Source: Sisyra terminalis
Lineage: Eukaryota > Arthropoda > Insecta > Neuroptera > Sisyridae
Reading direction: 5' to 3'
DNA length: 64,000 nucleotides
Assembly (NCBI GenBank): GCA_958496175.1
Contig: OY292274.1
Coordinates: 7,688,001-7,752,000, forward strand
The notes beneath the pieces are model-generated. The model was given only the letters and a program-made list of their open reading frames with translations. It was not told the origin of the DNA and searched no databases. The translations under genes were made by a program, and so were the position numbers. How positions within the stretch are numbered: the first letter of the stretch is position 1; each line of letters opens with the position of its first letter. Shown here piece by piece: positions 11,180-23,439 of the stretch.

Positions 11180-12057
11180 CTACAACTTTTTAAAGTATAC
11201 AGTGACATAATAATGAGATTCACATTGGAGGAATGGAATGGTGGAATCAAAGTTGGCGGGAAACGATTCTCCAATCTTCGCTTCGCAGACGATACAACCC
11301 TAATTGCAAACAATGAGAAGGAGATGTTGGAACTCATTCGAAGGGTTGAAGTCGTGAGCCAAGATTTTAGTTTAAAAATTAACGCCAATAAGACTAAAAT
11401 AATTATCGTCGACCGTGCTACCGAACATCAAAATCAGCCGGAAAAAATAGGACCCTTCTCGGTTGTGGATAGCTTTGTTTATCTGGGATCGATGATACAT
11501 AAATCAGGATCATGTGAGCACGAAATCAGACGACGCATTGAAATCGCTAGATCTGCCGTAACACAACTGTCCAAAATATGAAAGGACCGCACCATATTAA
11601 AAGCTACTAAAATCAGATTGGTTGGTACACTGATTTTCCTATCTTCTCCTAATTCGCTTCGGAAACGTGGACTATCCGTGCAGCTGATCGGCGACGAATT
11701 GATGCCTTCGAAATGTGGGTCTGGAGGAGAAAGCTACGGATCCCGTGGATGGCTAAAAGAACTAATGTCTTTGTCTTGAACGAAGTTAAGCTAGTCCAAA
11801 AACTCTTTTCACTGACGTATGGACGAATCCTCAGGTTTTTCGGACATATCGCGCGCCACGAGACCATGGAAAAGCTAATGGTACAAGGACAACCTGAAGG
11901 AAAAAGAAAACGAGGGTGATCGCCAACCCGTTGGACGGAAGTGGTGAAAAAGCTCGTTGATTCGAGTTTCGCGTCCGAAACGCGACAGGCAAAGGAGCGT
12001 AATTGCTGGAGAAGGACCATCCAGCAGGTTCTAAGAAACCTGGAACTACCCACGTGA
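11180..12057 (+). pseudogene. 3' part of a non-LTR retrotransposon ORF2
   Basis: A 5'-truncated reverse transcriptase fragment. The frame from 11213 contains FSNLRFADDTTLIANNEKE, with the RT active-site ADD, then KINANKTKIIIVDRA and FVYLGSMI. Matching residues continue upstream to about 11180. A TGA at 11581 replaces an expected Trp, and a frameshift plus a stop follow near 11650. The C-terminal part resumes with FASETWTIRAADRRRIDAF, MWVWRRKLRIPW and GRILRFFGHIARHETMEKL, then a stop inside the run, ending at 12055-12057. This layout matches a widespread insect endonuclease-reverse transcriptase family, possibly RTE-like; the clade is uncertain. No poly(A) tail or target duplication is obvious. 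Confidence 0.85.
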
Positions 12058-14164
12058 CAGTCATTTTTTTAATCGCCATACATCGGCAGTAATGTTGGAT
12101 TTAGAAGTATAACTACGAAATTTTTAGCGACTATAGAGTTAATAAAAACCTATAATCGAAAAATTTTGACAATTTGCACAATATGAATATCAAACCCATA
12201 ATCAACCAATTTTGGAGTGGTCACCTAGACTGCTCAGTCATCGGTAGGTGTACTATTTGTTTGTCATATTCTTAATACCTCAAAATTTACTAATTGTTGA
12301 AAAGTCTTGAATTATGTACACCATTTTTGTTCGATTTGGTTCAACAAAATGATTGCTATGGAAGAAAACATTTTCCTTTCGGTAGACGATAAAAATTTTG
12401 ACAAAATTTCTCACAGTTGATCTTTTAAATATCTTTTTCCAAATTTGATCTAATAAATACGCTTCATTAACTTTAAAACAATCCTTTAAAATTATTTTGT
12501 CGTGTTTGCATCTCCTTTTACAACAACAACAAAACAAGAGTGCGGTCGTAAAACTCCGACCAGGAGCTCCTTATGCTTTTTCAACTCCTAATGTTATTTG
12601 AAATAAAATTTGTAAAATTTATTTTTATTTTATATAATTTTTCAAGACAAATTATATAAAAGACGTTATTTTGATACTGAAAGACAACTATAACGTTTAT
12701 TATTACGTAATAATCTTTTACAATTTTTAACTTTAAAGTTGGGAAATATTTTAATTATTTTGTGTTGTATGAACAATAATGCATTTTAAATTTCTTTTTA
12801 AACGGTTCCCATTCCAAATAATTATCAGAGTCTTTAGTGTTCTACAGTCGCTATTTTAGCAAAAAATTTAATATTGAATTTCCCATTACCATGATAAATC
12901 GTTCCATTGGAAGAATCAATTTTTATAGTTCCAAATAATCCAAACCAGAGATATCATAATCACCGCCAAACGCTTTTTTTTGGAGGACCTTCCGCGACCG
13001 TTTACAGGAGTAGTAAACATTAATATTTTATATACTTTATGTGTCATTAGTAATTTATTAGTAGACACTATCTGAATAACTAATACTTTAATTTGTTCAA
13101 AAAAGTTCTGTTCTATAAAAAAAGTAAGTAGGAAGTAAAAAAAATCAGTTATAAATTTCGTACCAATAAAGGAAGAAAATAAAAAAATAAGCAGTAATAT
13201 ACAAATCTATTAGTTTAAAATGATAATTACTTGGAAAGTAGTAATACTTTCACGTAGGATTAATATGTAATAAGTTTTAAATAAAAATTCTATTTATATC
13301 AGTTTCGACAACAAATTTTAAGAGAATTATGCTTTTATAGCATAGTGGATTCATATCAAAGCTTGATAGTTGATAATAAAATATCAAATTTCTTCATTAT
13401 TTAAAATACAATAGAAATATACATTTTCAAACCGGAAAATATTCTGCATCGATATCAAAAACAGCACAAAACAGCACACAACACAAGTTTTGTGTATTTT
13501 TTGCATAAAATAAACGTATACACAAACGAACAGCAAATAATGACTTTTTTTTTATATTCATAAACGGAATATCTTTACTTGGTTGTAGGTATACCTATAT
13601 CAATTGCACACTAAAATACTGGCAAACATCCTGGAAATTTTTAATGGTATTTATTAGTTCAACAACCTTCTCAAAAACTTCAACCTATGGTAGATTTTGT
13701 TTTTCTTAAATTAATCTGTAAAGTTTAATAATATTTCATTGTATTAACGCTGAGATACTTGCTTCAGGAAAATTTTACTTTATAAAGGAAGTTAAAATCT
13801 TAAATTACACATTATGAGTACCTATATATAATCCCTCTTGCCCAGCAGTATCCACGGTTTTGTGTGGCGTCGAATAATATTTTGATTAACTATTGTATCG
13901 TTAAGAAAATGTTATCATATTAATAATAACAGCAGTGCCGAGAGTGGGAAAATTGGTATCAAGTTTAAATTGTTAAACCGAAAATGGCCACATTCTCTTT
14001 CCAACGTTTGTAATCAATGTTGGTGGCTGGCGAGAATTGTAATGTTGAGTCGTTTTAACGCTGTCGACTGTTAAATCAGAACTAATTCGAACTTACCAAA
14101 CAACATTTTGAATTTTTCCTTAGTCAAAACCATTGTTTTGATTCTTATACCTGTAATTAGGTTT
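12058..14164. other. AT-rich stretch, no gene seen
   Basis: Small frames only and no recognised element. CCCAGCAGTA at about 13850 resembles the right flank of the foldback ending at 15916 and might mark the lost left end of that element. Confidence 0.5.
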
Positions 14165-14745
14165 AATTAGAAAATTAATTGTTTTTTCTAAATAAAAAAT
14201 ATAACTGGACATTTTTATTTTTTTTTAATATACAAAACCGGAAGTAAACTTTTCAAATCAGAAATTTTGTAACTTCGACCATTTTGATTTTTTATTTCAA
14301 AATATAACCTAAAGTACATTTATAATACACCAGAAATTTCATAATGGGATCTGCAATAGTTTAGGAGATACAGTCCTGAGCGTCGAACCCTAGCTTCCTT
14401 AGGTCAACCGGTTTACGCGATATTAACACTAAAACGCTGCAATAAATTTATTTACTATCTTACTTAAGCGTATTTAAAGCTCTAACAATGTTGTGGGGTA
14501 ATTATTATTCAAATTAAAATAGTACTTATTGAAAAAAAAATTAGTAGGAAATAGTAGCTTAAAATAAATTTCGTGATAAGTAATAAAACGTCTGCTAGCT
14601 AAAGAGGTTAAATGACTAGAGTGAACGTGCTCCATAAACCCCATGTTAAACTTAAACTTTCATTTTCCAAGTCGTTGTACCCCTTCCACAGCATATTTGT
14701 ACAAAATTGTTCTAATTGTTTTAACGAAGAGAGGAGAGAATATAT

Positions 14746-15135
14746 TGTAACAGAAAAGGACGAAGTCTGTATCTCTCTGTGCCATGCTGGCACGCAATTG
14801 GCTTAGTAACTTCCTTCTCTCTCCCACCAATGCGAATATAGAATATAGCACATATAGAATATTCTAGAAACGTCTAGTAAGTGATAGAACATAGGGAACA
14901 TTCGAGAACGTAAGGTTGCGGGTATATAAGGAGTACAGTTCGATATGGAAGTTCAGTTTTGAATTTCCGTTACAACAAACCGATTGTTATTTTATTGTGG
15001 TTTCGATTATAAGTGATTATTCTCAATTGAGTGATTGTTTTGACAAGTGTTTTAAAGAAAGTGATTATTTATTTCCAAAGAAATTAAAAGAACGAATAAC
15101 GCGAACTCAATATAGTTTTTAGACGTCACGTTACA
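14746..15135 (+). mobile_element. Solo LTR, 390 bp, ATAT duplication
   Basis: It starts TGTAACAG, ends CGTTACA, and is flanked by ATAT on both sides (14742-14745, 15136-15139). The flanking foldback arm reads through if the LTR and one ATAT are removed. Terminal TGT..ACA and a 4-bp duplication fit a Ty3/Gypsy-type LTR. No internal region is present, so it is probably the product of LTR-LTR recombination. Orientation is set by the TATA box at 14923-14930. Confidence 0.8.
14857..14958 (+). promoter_or_regulatory. LTR promoter with two heat-shock elements
   Basis: Two perfect three-unit heat-shock elements (GAAnnTTCnnGAA) lie at 14857-14869 and 14896-14908. A TATATAAG box follows at 14923-14930, and an initiator-like TTCAGTTTT lies about 25 bp further on. 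Spacing of HSEs close to TATA is like that of insect hsp promoters. Heat response is inferred, not shown. Confidence 0.6.
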
Positions 15136-15916
15136 ATATTTTGTACAAATATGCTGTGGAAAGGGTACCATCACTTGGAAAATGAAAGTTTAAGTTTAGC
15201 ATGAGATTTATGGAGCACGTTCGCTATAATCATTCAACCTTTTAGGCTAGCAGACGATTTTATTATTTATCACGAAATTTATTTTAAACTATTGCTTCCT
15301 AATAATATATTTTTCAATAAGTACTATTTTAATTTGAATAATAATTACTCCACAACATTGTTAGGCCTTTAAATACGCTTAAGTAGGATAGTAAATATAT
15401 TTATTGCAGCGTTTTAGTGTTATATCGCGTAAACCAGTTGACCCTCAGTACGATACATATGTACTTTAATTCTTGTATCTCCTAAACTATTGCAGATTCC
15501 GTGATGAAACTTCTGGTGTATTTTATATACTTTAAGCTTTATTTTGAAATAAAAAAATCAAAAATCAAAATGGTCGAAGTTACTAAAATTCTGATTTGAA
15601 AAGTTTACTTCCGGTTTTGTATATTAAAAAAAAAAAATGTCCAGTTTTATTTTTTATTTAGAAAGAACAATTAATTTTCTATTTAAACCGCCATATTTAA
15701 TATTTAAAAAAAAATTAATTCGAAAAAAAAAATTCAAAAAATACGAATTTCAAAAGTGACAATTCTTTAGAAGCGTATAACTTGGCAAATAATTATCATT
15801 CGAAAAAAAATATTTTGTATCCACATTCATACTTACTAGAAGTACATTTATGTCAAATATGAACAAATTTTAGGATATCATTTTTTTTTCGCTGTCCGCT
15901 TCACGTGAAATGCCCC

Positions 15917-17458
15917 AGCAGTATTTACCTTATTTATGATAGTTATAATAATCGCTGATCTTTTGGTAACAACAAGGTAACTTTCATAATGACTGATTTA
16001 TACTAAAAATTTTAAAATTAATAGCAATTCTTTATTATCATATACTTTTTTTAATTATACTTTATTAAATATCTGTAAACATTAATTTTATTTTAAGAAT
16101 GGATTTTATGTCGTACTGGAATATGTTGTTTTTTTTTTATTTTGGAAATTAAATTAAAAAAGAAACTTAAATCCATTTCTTAAGCTAAAAATTGATCAAT
16201 TTATTGTCTAGGAATTTGAGTTATTGATTTATTTTTTTTACAGAAAAATCATTAAATTTACTTTAAATATAAAAAGTTATGATGATATTCTCTTTACTAT
16301 ATAAACACTAAGCTAATTATTAGTGGTCCACTTTTTATTCAAACGTATGCATATTTCTTGCAGTATGAACGACAAGAGTCAAACAAGTTTAACGAAATGG
16401 GGGTAAATAAGAATCTATGATATTATTTGCTTAGTATTTAATTTTTGTTGGAGTATATAGGTTTTATATAAAAACAACTCTGTATTGATCATAATTTAAA
16501 AATACTTATAAATGCTCATAAATCAATCACATGACAAAGAATAATCAACCCTTAAGATAAAACAAGTTGAAAATAGTTACAATCACACTTTTTTTTCATT
16601 TCTTTTCATTTCATTTTTTTTTGTGATTGACATTGAGTGACAAGAATTTGTTGCCTGTTTATCGCATTGTGAACCATTTTACCGCATAAATAAATGTCAT
16701 ACGATGGAAATAACAAATATGAATTACTCTTGGGAAATGAATAAGGTATTTTTATTTCACTTTATATAATTACGTAGGTTTTTTTCTTAGATGATGAATC
16801 TCAAATTTTTGTTAAATTTATGTGAAAAATGTTGAAACAATGACGTGAGTAATACAAACTAAAGGAAATGTTTTTTTGTTACTAATAAAAGTATTTGTAA
16901 CATAAAAAAATGTCCCTTATCAATAGAAAACTTGAGCGAAACCAACACAACTTTTTTCTATTAGCTATCGCTTACGTAAACCACCAGCACAACGGCCATA
17001 AATTAGACGGTCTTGGCATTTTATGGACCAAACTCTGCATTTTTTCGTGAGAAAAGATATTGGTGTTTTTATTTCGTCTTATTATTTTATCAGCCTGGTC
17101 AGATGTTTCCGTAGTATAGATTTATTATCAAATCTTCCATTTCTTATCCATCAAGACTATTTGTGTTTTGTTTGTTTAATTGGAATTTTATTTTTTATAG
17201 TTTTAAATAGCCAAAATCTGGAAACAAACATTAACGAAATTGAACGCTTATATTGGTTTAATATTTGAAATGAAATACAAACAGTTGGTATAAGCCAATG
17301 AGTAAAAAAATATTCTTTTTTATTTACTTTTTCTCCACTTTTCTCTTTTTGTAAACCATTTTTGATCATATGGTATAATAATTTTAATCTTTTTGCTTAT
17401 TTTCGACATATTAAAAACAAATAAATCCGAATTACGAACTTATGCATTTATGTATGCA
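15917..17458. other. AT-rich stretch, no gene seen
   Basis: No frame or repeat I can identify; poly-A and poly-T runs are frequent. Confidence 0.55.
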
Positions 17459-19026
17459 CTAGTTGATCCCCGCGACTTCGTCTCCGTAACGTAGGTGTAA
17501 ATTATATTTTTTTTTTAGATTTGCTATTTGTAGTGGTATATGAACATTTTTATTTTTCTTATTTCTTTTTATAAAACACTATTTTGTCGACTTGAAAAAG
17601 ACACATTTAATAAACTGTTGCAAAGAATAAAATAGTTCTATGTAGTAATCAATTAATTTTCAAAAAATATTTATAAATATTTAAGAAGAGTAAGTTCAAT
17701 TGCGTATACCTACGGTAGGTATACCTACCATGAACCAAATAATCCATACATCAATCAGTATCTATACATAAATAAAAAATATCACCAAGTTCAATAAAGT
17801 CGGTCATAATTATGACTTAAAACAATAAAAAGTTATCAAAACACTCGCCTAAATATTTAGAATATTAGTAGAAATCCCATTTCATTATCTCGACTCCCGA
17901 ATGAACCTTTTACTCAAAACTATAACACTACTGCAATGTACAAGACTACCGCAAAATTAAAATTTGTTCAATTGCACGAAACTCAGTTTCTCCATAATCA
18001 AGTATGACCATTGTGTATCTATAGATTTATTATTAAAATATCTGAATTTCAACTCTATAATTAAACCATTTTCAATCAGTTCGCCGAATTTCTCGCCATT
18101 CGATATTCGCTCACTAATGTATTTATTTGTGATTACGTATATCGGATTTTCAGGTTTACAATATGTGACAAAAATGTGCCAAAAAACTTAATGCTCACTT
18201 ATGAACTTAACGTTTTTCAGATGTATATAGTTATTAGAGTTTAAATTTTTAAGCAGATCCTACGTTTTTCTTTCTAATAATAAACCAGCATTGTTTTATT
18301 TTAAGCGATGAAACGTTTTGTCTATAACGAACATACTTTGATAATGAAATTTGTAATTTCGATTGTTTATAAGACGTTATGCTGTACAAAGTTTGCCCCC
18401 ATTTTTCACTCTTTTAGAGGAGAAATTATCAAAAAAACCTTTTTTATTATACATCTGCATCGTATAAGAAAAACATTTTCCAAATTTCATCGACAGAAAT
18501 ATGCATTTAGGTATATTAGAAAACACAATGTAAAACGAAAAAAATTATGATCTTTATTTTGATTAACATGTTTAAAAAGCAATTCGATTTCGCACATTTG
18601 AACGTTGTATATACAAAATTGTTGGGAACATGTAGAAAACGTGGAAGCAAATTTGAATATTTTATTTATTTTCAATAACAGTAATAGATTTTCAAATTTT
18701 TCTAAATATCGAAGAAAAGTTAGTTTGGAAAACTTTATATTTTGATTGATAATGAAATATATGATAAAAAATTGCTCCCTTAATGTTTTTCAGCAGAATA
18801 AATAATTGCTCCAGGTCGATCATTGGTTGATAAAAATTAGATTTTAAAAAGTTTGATTGTTGAAAAACAAACAAAAATTACAAATCACTTTATTAGAATA
18901 AGTACTACATACACTTTCATACTGATTTAGTGAAATGACGTTTTTTAAAATGCTGTAACTAAAATGATATAAAAAAACAGAAACTTATTATTAATTAATT
19001 ATTTATTTGTTAAATACACTTATTAA

Positions 19027-21617
19027 CCTTTCCGACACGGAGGGTTGAAAACTTTCAAATGGTCCGAAGCGGGGTATCTGACATACCCCAGACCAAATCC
19101 AGTGCTTCTCAAACAAAGTGAAATAGGGTTTTAAATGAAAAAATATTATGAATATTAAAAATATTTTAATTTTTTCAAAAAAGTTCTAAAGTACATAATA
19201 TGTGCATATTATTTTTTTGAAAGGTAATTAAATTTAAAAAAAATAATATAATTACAACTTAAAAACTATAAAAAATAAAAATTATTTACAAAAGAACTTA
19301 GGTATAAAAGAAATATTTCATATAGTTTATATAGCTAAAATATTACAAAAACTAATTTACTTATCATAAAACTATATATTTTAGATTACTATAATACATT
19401 TTTACAGACTATAAATTAATTTTTACAATTTGGACAAGAAATTGTTTTAATTTGATAGCGGTGAATAACACAAATATGTTTTTTACAAAAATCACATCGA
19501 ATTTTAGACTTTCTGTCTTCATTTCTTGGGCAAAAACTACATCTCGTAGTTTTTGGTATATCCTGCTGGTCTTGCTCTACTGCCAATTGAAGGTTCTTCG
19601 TTGGAGTGCTATTTCCATTATTGATTACTTGGTCAAATAGCTCAAAGCCGTGTTGAATGTGCTTGTGATAATTTATATTGTTGTTTTTCCGTTTTAAAAC
19701 ATTTTCTTTTACCAATTCCGTAGCCAATTCTCGAAGAAATACTTGTCTTCGGCTACGGTCTCCTTTTCGCCAATCTGGGTTATTCTGTACCCAAATAATG
19801 TAGGCATTTAATGCAGCCATATCTATTATTTCCATGAATATTCTGAACGGCCACCTTCTAGTAGTTCTAACACAACTATACTGTTGGGTCATTTTGTCTC
19901 CAGTATCGACAGCTCCTTTGGTTTTATTATAATGAAGAATAATATTTGGCCTTTTTCGCGGACCATCTTCTACTTCAATATTTTTGACTTCTGTGGATAA
20001 TAGAGTCACCGCTTGATTTTTGATTGGCAAATATGAAATTAATGTTAAATGGCCTGCAAATCCAAAGAGGGTAGAAAATTTTTCTCGATCTCGAGTGTCG
20101 GTAAATATTTTTGGAATTTCTCTTTTGTTTCTCCTGATTGTTCCGGTGAGAGTTATATCATTTAAAAAAAGATTGTTCGCTAAAGGAATTGATGTAAAGA
20201 AATTGTCAGTTGTCACTCCTCTTCCAGTTCCGAAAAATGGACGAACAAGTTCTGTTACCACCCTTTCACCTTGATTTCTTTCGGGTTTGTTGCCAATTTT
20301 TCCTAAATACGGTTGAGAATTAAGAATATACGACGTTTTAACATCCGCGTTAACCCAAATTTTGATCCCATACTTACCTGGCTTACTTTTCATGTACACT
20401 CGGAATGGACATCTTCCTCTGAAGGTTGCCAATCTTTCATCTACGGTGAGATAGCTCCCTGGGGAAAAATATTTTAAACAAGCGTTATTAAACTGTTCGT
20501 ATATTGAACGTATGTGAATAAATTTGTCACCAATTTGATCGATTTTTGTTTTCCTACTCTTTTTGTCATCAAAACGTATGGTTGAATAAATTGAAGAAAA
20601 TCTATCCCTCGACATGGCCGCTGAAAAAAAATATGATTTAAAAAGAGGATTAGTAGTCCAAATTTCTCTTAAGGCCAGCTTTCGTCCATTACATCTTCCG
20701 GATGCCAATAAAATACCTATAAAAGCCTCTAACTCGCATTTCGTAACAATATCGTTACTCGATTTGTGTTTGTGTACAAGCGATTGGCAAAATTGATTCG
20801 TATAAGACGCAATTTCTTCCAACATTTTTGGAGTCAAATATAAATTGAATGCATCTTTAATTGACGATATATTCTTTGCTTCTGCCATGGGACCCATATA
20901 TATTGAGGAAATGTTATGAACTTTGGTGTTGTTGGAAGGCTTGGAACACCAAATAAACCCTGATTTGGAAGTGTATGTCGAATGCAGTTCGTTTTCTTCC
21001 AGATCTTCCATGTCTTCAGAATCAGAATTTATAACTTCGGGGTCAAAATCCTCTTCTACGTTGTCTTCAACTTCAGAACTATCGGAATTATATATTTCGA
21101 AGTCCAAATCGCTATCGTAATCCGCATCATCATTGTTGAAAGTATCGTCTTCTAACAACTTTTCAATTTCTTGATCCGTTAATTTAGCCATTATGTAAAA
21201 AAAAATTTATATAAAAATTAGATATTGTTACGTTAAATAAATAGCAATACACTCATGTATTTTATTTACAAAATTTAACGATATCTTAATTTTTGAAAAC
21301 AAATTTGGAAACACTGGTTTAGAAATAAGCAGGTAAGATCGATAAGATGTTGCACGTTCAAAAATGAATACACAACTAAATGTTTGAAAAAGAAAACAAT
21401 GCATTTTACAATTATCACTTTCGGTTTACACTTTACGATTTGCATTTTGAGAATTATTAAGTAATCACAGAAGAAACTCAATAAAACTGTCTCTCTTCTT
21501 TGAACCGTAGTAGAGTGAAACAAATAATCGTTAAAATAATTTTTAGAAAGTTGAAGATTTTAAAGTGATCCATGGGGTGCCTGGGGTACGTAAAAACCCC
21601 GCTTCGGACCGGGAAGG
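19027..21617 (-). mobile_element. Complete piggyBac transposon
   Basis: The element of 2591 bp is flanked by TTAA on both sides (19023-19026, 21618-21621). The ends start CCTTTCCG and, on the other side, CCTTCCCG. A perfect 15-bp subterminal inverted repeat GGTCCGAAGCGGGGT lies at 19061-19075, with its complement at 21596-21610; left and right inner ends also carry GGGGTA/TACCCC palindromes. It holds one full-length transposase frame on the minus strand and sits inside Helitron H1. Confidence 0.95.
19416..21191 (-). CDS. piggyBac transposase, full length
   Basis: A single frame of 591 codons, the usual length for piggyBac transposases, from ATG at 21191. The first 70 residues are strongly acidic (DDADYDSDLD and similar). 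The catalytic aspartates are in place: D251 in YLTVDERLATFRGRCPF, D329 in GVTTDNFF, and D429 with D432 in KGAVDTGDKMTQQYS; these correspond to D268, D346, D447 and D450 of the cabbage-looper enzyme. The C-terminus has the cysteine-rich zinc domain, with cysteines at 551, 554, 566, 569, 586 and 589 and CVIH near 574-577, which in this family binds terminal repeats. It excises and inserts DNA at TTAA without a footprint. No stop or shift interrupts it and both ends are present, so it could be active; expression is unknown. Confidence 0.95.
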   Translation of the reverse strand: MAKLTDQEIEKLLEDDTFNNDDADYDSDLDFEIYNSDSSEVEDNVEEDFDPEVINSDSEDMEDLEENELHSTYTSKSGFIWCSKPSNNTKVHNISSIYMGPMAEAKNISSIKDAFNLYLTPKMLEEIASYTNQFCQSLVHKHKSSNDIVTKCELEAFIGILLASGRCNGRKLALREIWTTNPLFKSYFFSAAMSRDRFSSIYSTIRFDDKKSRKTKIDQIGDKFIHIRSIYEQFNNACLKYFSPGSYLTVDERLATFRGRCPFRVYMKSKPGKYGIKIWVNADVKTSYILNSQPYLGKIGNKPERNQGERVVTELVRPFFGTGRGVTTDNFFTSIPLANNLFLNDITLTGTIRRNKREIPKIFTDTRDREKFSTLFGFAGHLTLISYLPIKNQAVTLLSTEVKNIEVEDGPRKRPNIILHYNKTKGAVDTGDKMTQQYSCVRTTRRWPFRIFMEIIDMAALNAYIIWVQNNPDWRKGDRSRRQVFLRELATELVKENVLKRKNNNINYHKHIQHGFELFDQVINNGNSTPTKNLQLAVEQDQQDIPKTTRCSFCPRNEDRKSKIRCDFCKKHICVIHRYQIKTISCPNCKN

Positions 21618-21958
21618 TTAAATACAAAATTTCGATTGTTAATTAAGTTTACATTTTCTCATACAAACTTAGTCACCCCTTTTACTCATTTAGAGTAGGA
21701 ATTTTCAAAAAAAAAAATCTTTTCAAATGTCCAGGAATACATCGAATATTAAAATTTCATCAGTCAGGGGGGTATATAAATACACGATTATATGTATGCA
21801 CGGTTTTAAAAACGTATTTACTTTAAGTTTTATTACTATTATTATTAATATTACTACTACTTTTACTTTTTTTCGTTAATATTTCCTTGTTGAGCAACTC
21901 TAAGGGTCTATTTACAACAATTTTGTAAAACTAAAAAAAGTAAAAAATAGTTTACTGT

Positions 21959-22030
21959 AAGATTCGAACCCACGTCTTTCTAATTAGGAGTATCAGAATG
22001 TCAGCTACGTAAGTCATTACGCTATTAACA
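21959..22030 (-). other. tRNA-like sequence inside Helitron H1
   Basis: On the minus strand an A-box-like TAGCGTAATGA and a perfect B-box GGTTCGAATC are spaced about as in a tRNA. A related copy lies at the corresponding place in Helitron H2. A full cloverleaf and anticodon cannot be drawn, so I treat it as a tRNA-derived or SINE-head fragment captured by the Helitron. Confidence 0.5.
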
Positions 22031-22481
22031 TCAACTATGTGTTGTATATATATAATGGTTTATATTTCAAAGAGGCAATTTTTTAAACTTTAAATTGAAT
22101 TTCCTGTGCTTTTTATCAGTTGAACTAAAAAATTTTTAAAGATTATTTTTTAACTTTTAATTACCTTTCCAATGATATATAACTTATCTGTCTAAAGTAA
22201 AAATTCCTGTTTTCATCCCTAAGGAATACCTTTTTTTATTATTTTTAGGGAATTGTAAGTAGCTTTTAGTGTGTGAGAAATTGTTCTTTATCTTAATACC
22301 AAATTTTATTAAATTCGGTTGTTCCTTTCTTTAGTTAAATCGGGGCACACAGTCAGACAGACAAAAATTTTAAAAATGTTGAACTTGGAATAAGGGCCTC
22401 TTGAATCAAATATTTACCCTTTAATTGGGTTAAAAATCAAAATGTACAGACAGACGTTAGAATTTTGTACATTAGTATAGA

Positions 22482-23439
22482 TGTATATGTATGGAGTAAC
22501 CCAGTCTTCTAACTCCACCGATTTAATTGTACAAAAACCAAAGATGTATTATACCTACATCCTGTAAAAATTTACAGTTAAAATTAAACAATGTAAGAAA
22601 ACAAATTATTCTATTGATGGAGTAATTTATTTTAATCTCTAAAAGTCATGTTTTTTTTTTTCGGAAGACTTATTATTACTATTCTTTTTGGCCCAAATCC
22701 AAATATAACTTCCATAATATTCTCAATTTAAACGTTCACCCTAAATGTATTATAAAAAGCATATTGAATTTCAAAAATGTATACGTAATCATTAAATCTT
22801 ATGTTTACGATTACTGTTCTTTTTTACGAAAGTTAATCATTCATATTATTTCTTAAATAAAACATTGCGTTTTGCTTACGTTGGAAAGTAATAATTTTAA
22901 CTCATCGTTATGATGAGAAGCAAATGTGCATGAAAAAATCGAGGTTTGATACTTAATGAAAAATATAAGTGAGGACTTAATTATAAATTTCGACTTAATA
23001 TATAGTAAAGTTATTTTTTTTGTAAAATAAAAGCTACGTTTTTCATTATCGTCGGATAAAAGTAAGTATTTAAACTATTGATAATACAAATCTATGATGG
23101 TAAAATTGTCTTAAATATAATAACAAAGAAAAAATAATAAAAACTTCACGTAAAGTTTTCTTTCAAATAATTGATTAATTTTTTTGCTATTTTCTATGTT
23201 GACACATAAATATCGTGTTATTCTTTAATAATTCCTAAAATATCTCTACTTAGCCTTTGATTACTTAAAACATATACTAAAAGTTTGGAAAACATAAAAA
23301 TATGGTAAATGAACATTGCCGGAAATTTTATTATGGGTTCAAGAAAAAATTAACTTTACATTCAATTTGGAGTCTTGAAAAAATTTGTTAAGGTATTACC
23401 AAAGGAAGGAAAATGTTTGAAATAGAAAGGTGTATTTGT
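22482..23439. other. AT-rich stretch, no gene seen
   Basis: No recognisable frame or repeat. Confidence 0.55.

Larger units (their letters stand above)
14165..15916. mobile_element. GGGGC-type foldback element, copy 1, left end lost
   Basis: Two long inverted arms (about 14165-14745 and 15136-15916) match each other and the element at 60147-61380. The right end is GTCCGCTTCACGTGAAATGCCCC-like and stops at 15916; the matching left terminal region, about 250 bp, is absent. The innermost part was invaded by a solo LTR at 14746-15135. No coding capacity is seen. Confidence 0.75.
17459..22481 (-). mobile_element. Non-autonomous Helitron H1, split by piggyBac
   Basis: Read on the minus strand it begins TCTATACTAAT at 22481 and ends CTAG at 17462-17459, with A before and T after, the usual Helitron insertion at A^T. 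A short hairpin (GAC..GTC) lies about a dozen bases before CTAG in the GC-rich end. The same two ends and interior recur at 28369-29529, 30687-33965, 46590-47460, 59299-59561 and 62328-63740. Without the 2.6-kb piggyBac insert it is about 2.4 kb. No Rep/helicase frame is present. Confidence 0.85.

Noticed and set aside
11649..12079. Minus-strand frames of 134 and 82 codons over the LINE tail
   Set aside because: They are antisense to readable reverse-transcriptase sequence on the plus strand.
12280..12537. 85-codon minus-strand frame
   Set aside because: No recognisable motif; AT-rich and consistent with chance.
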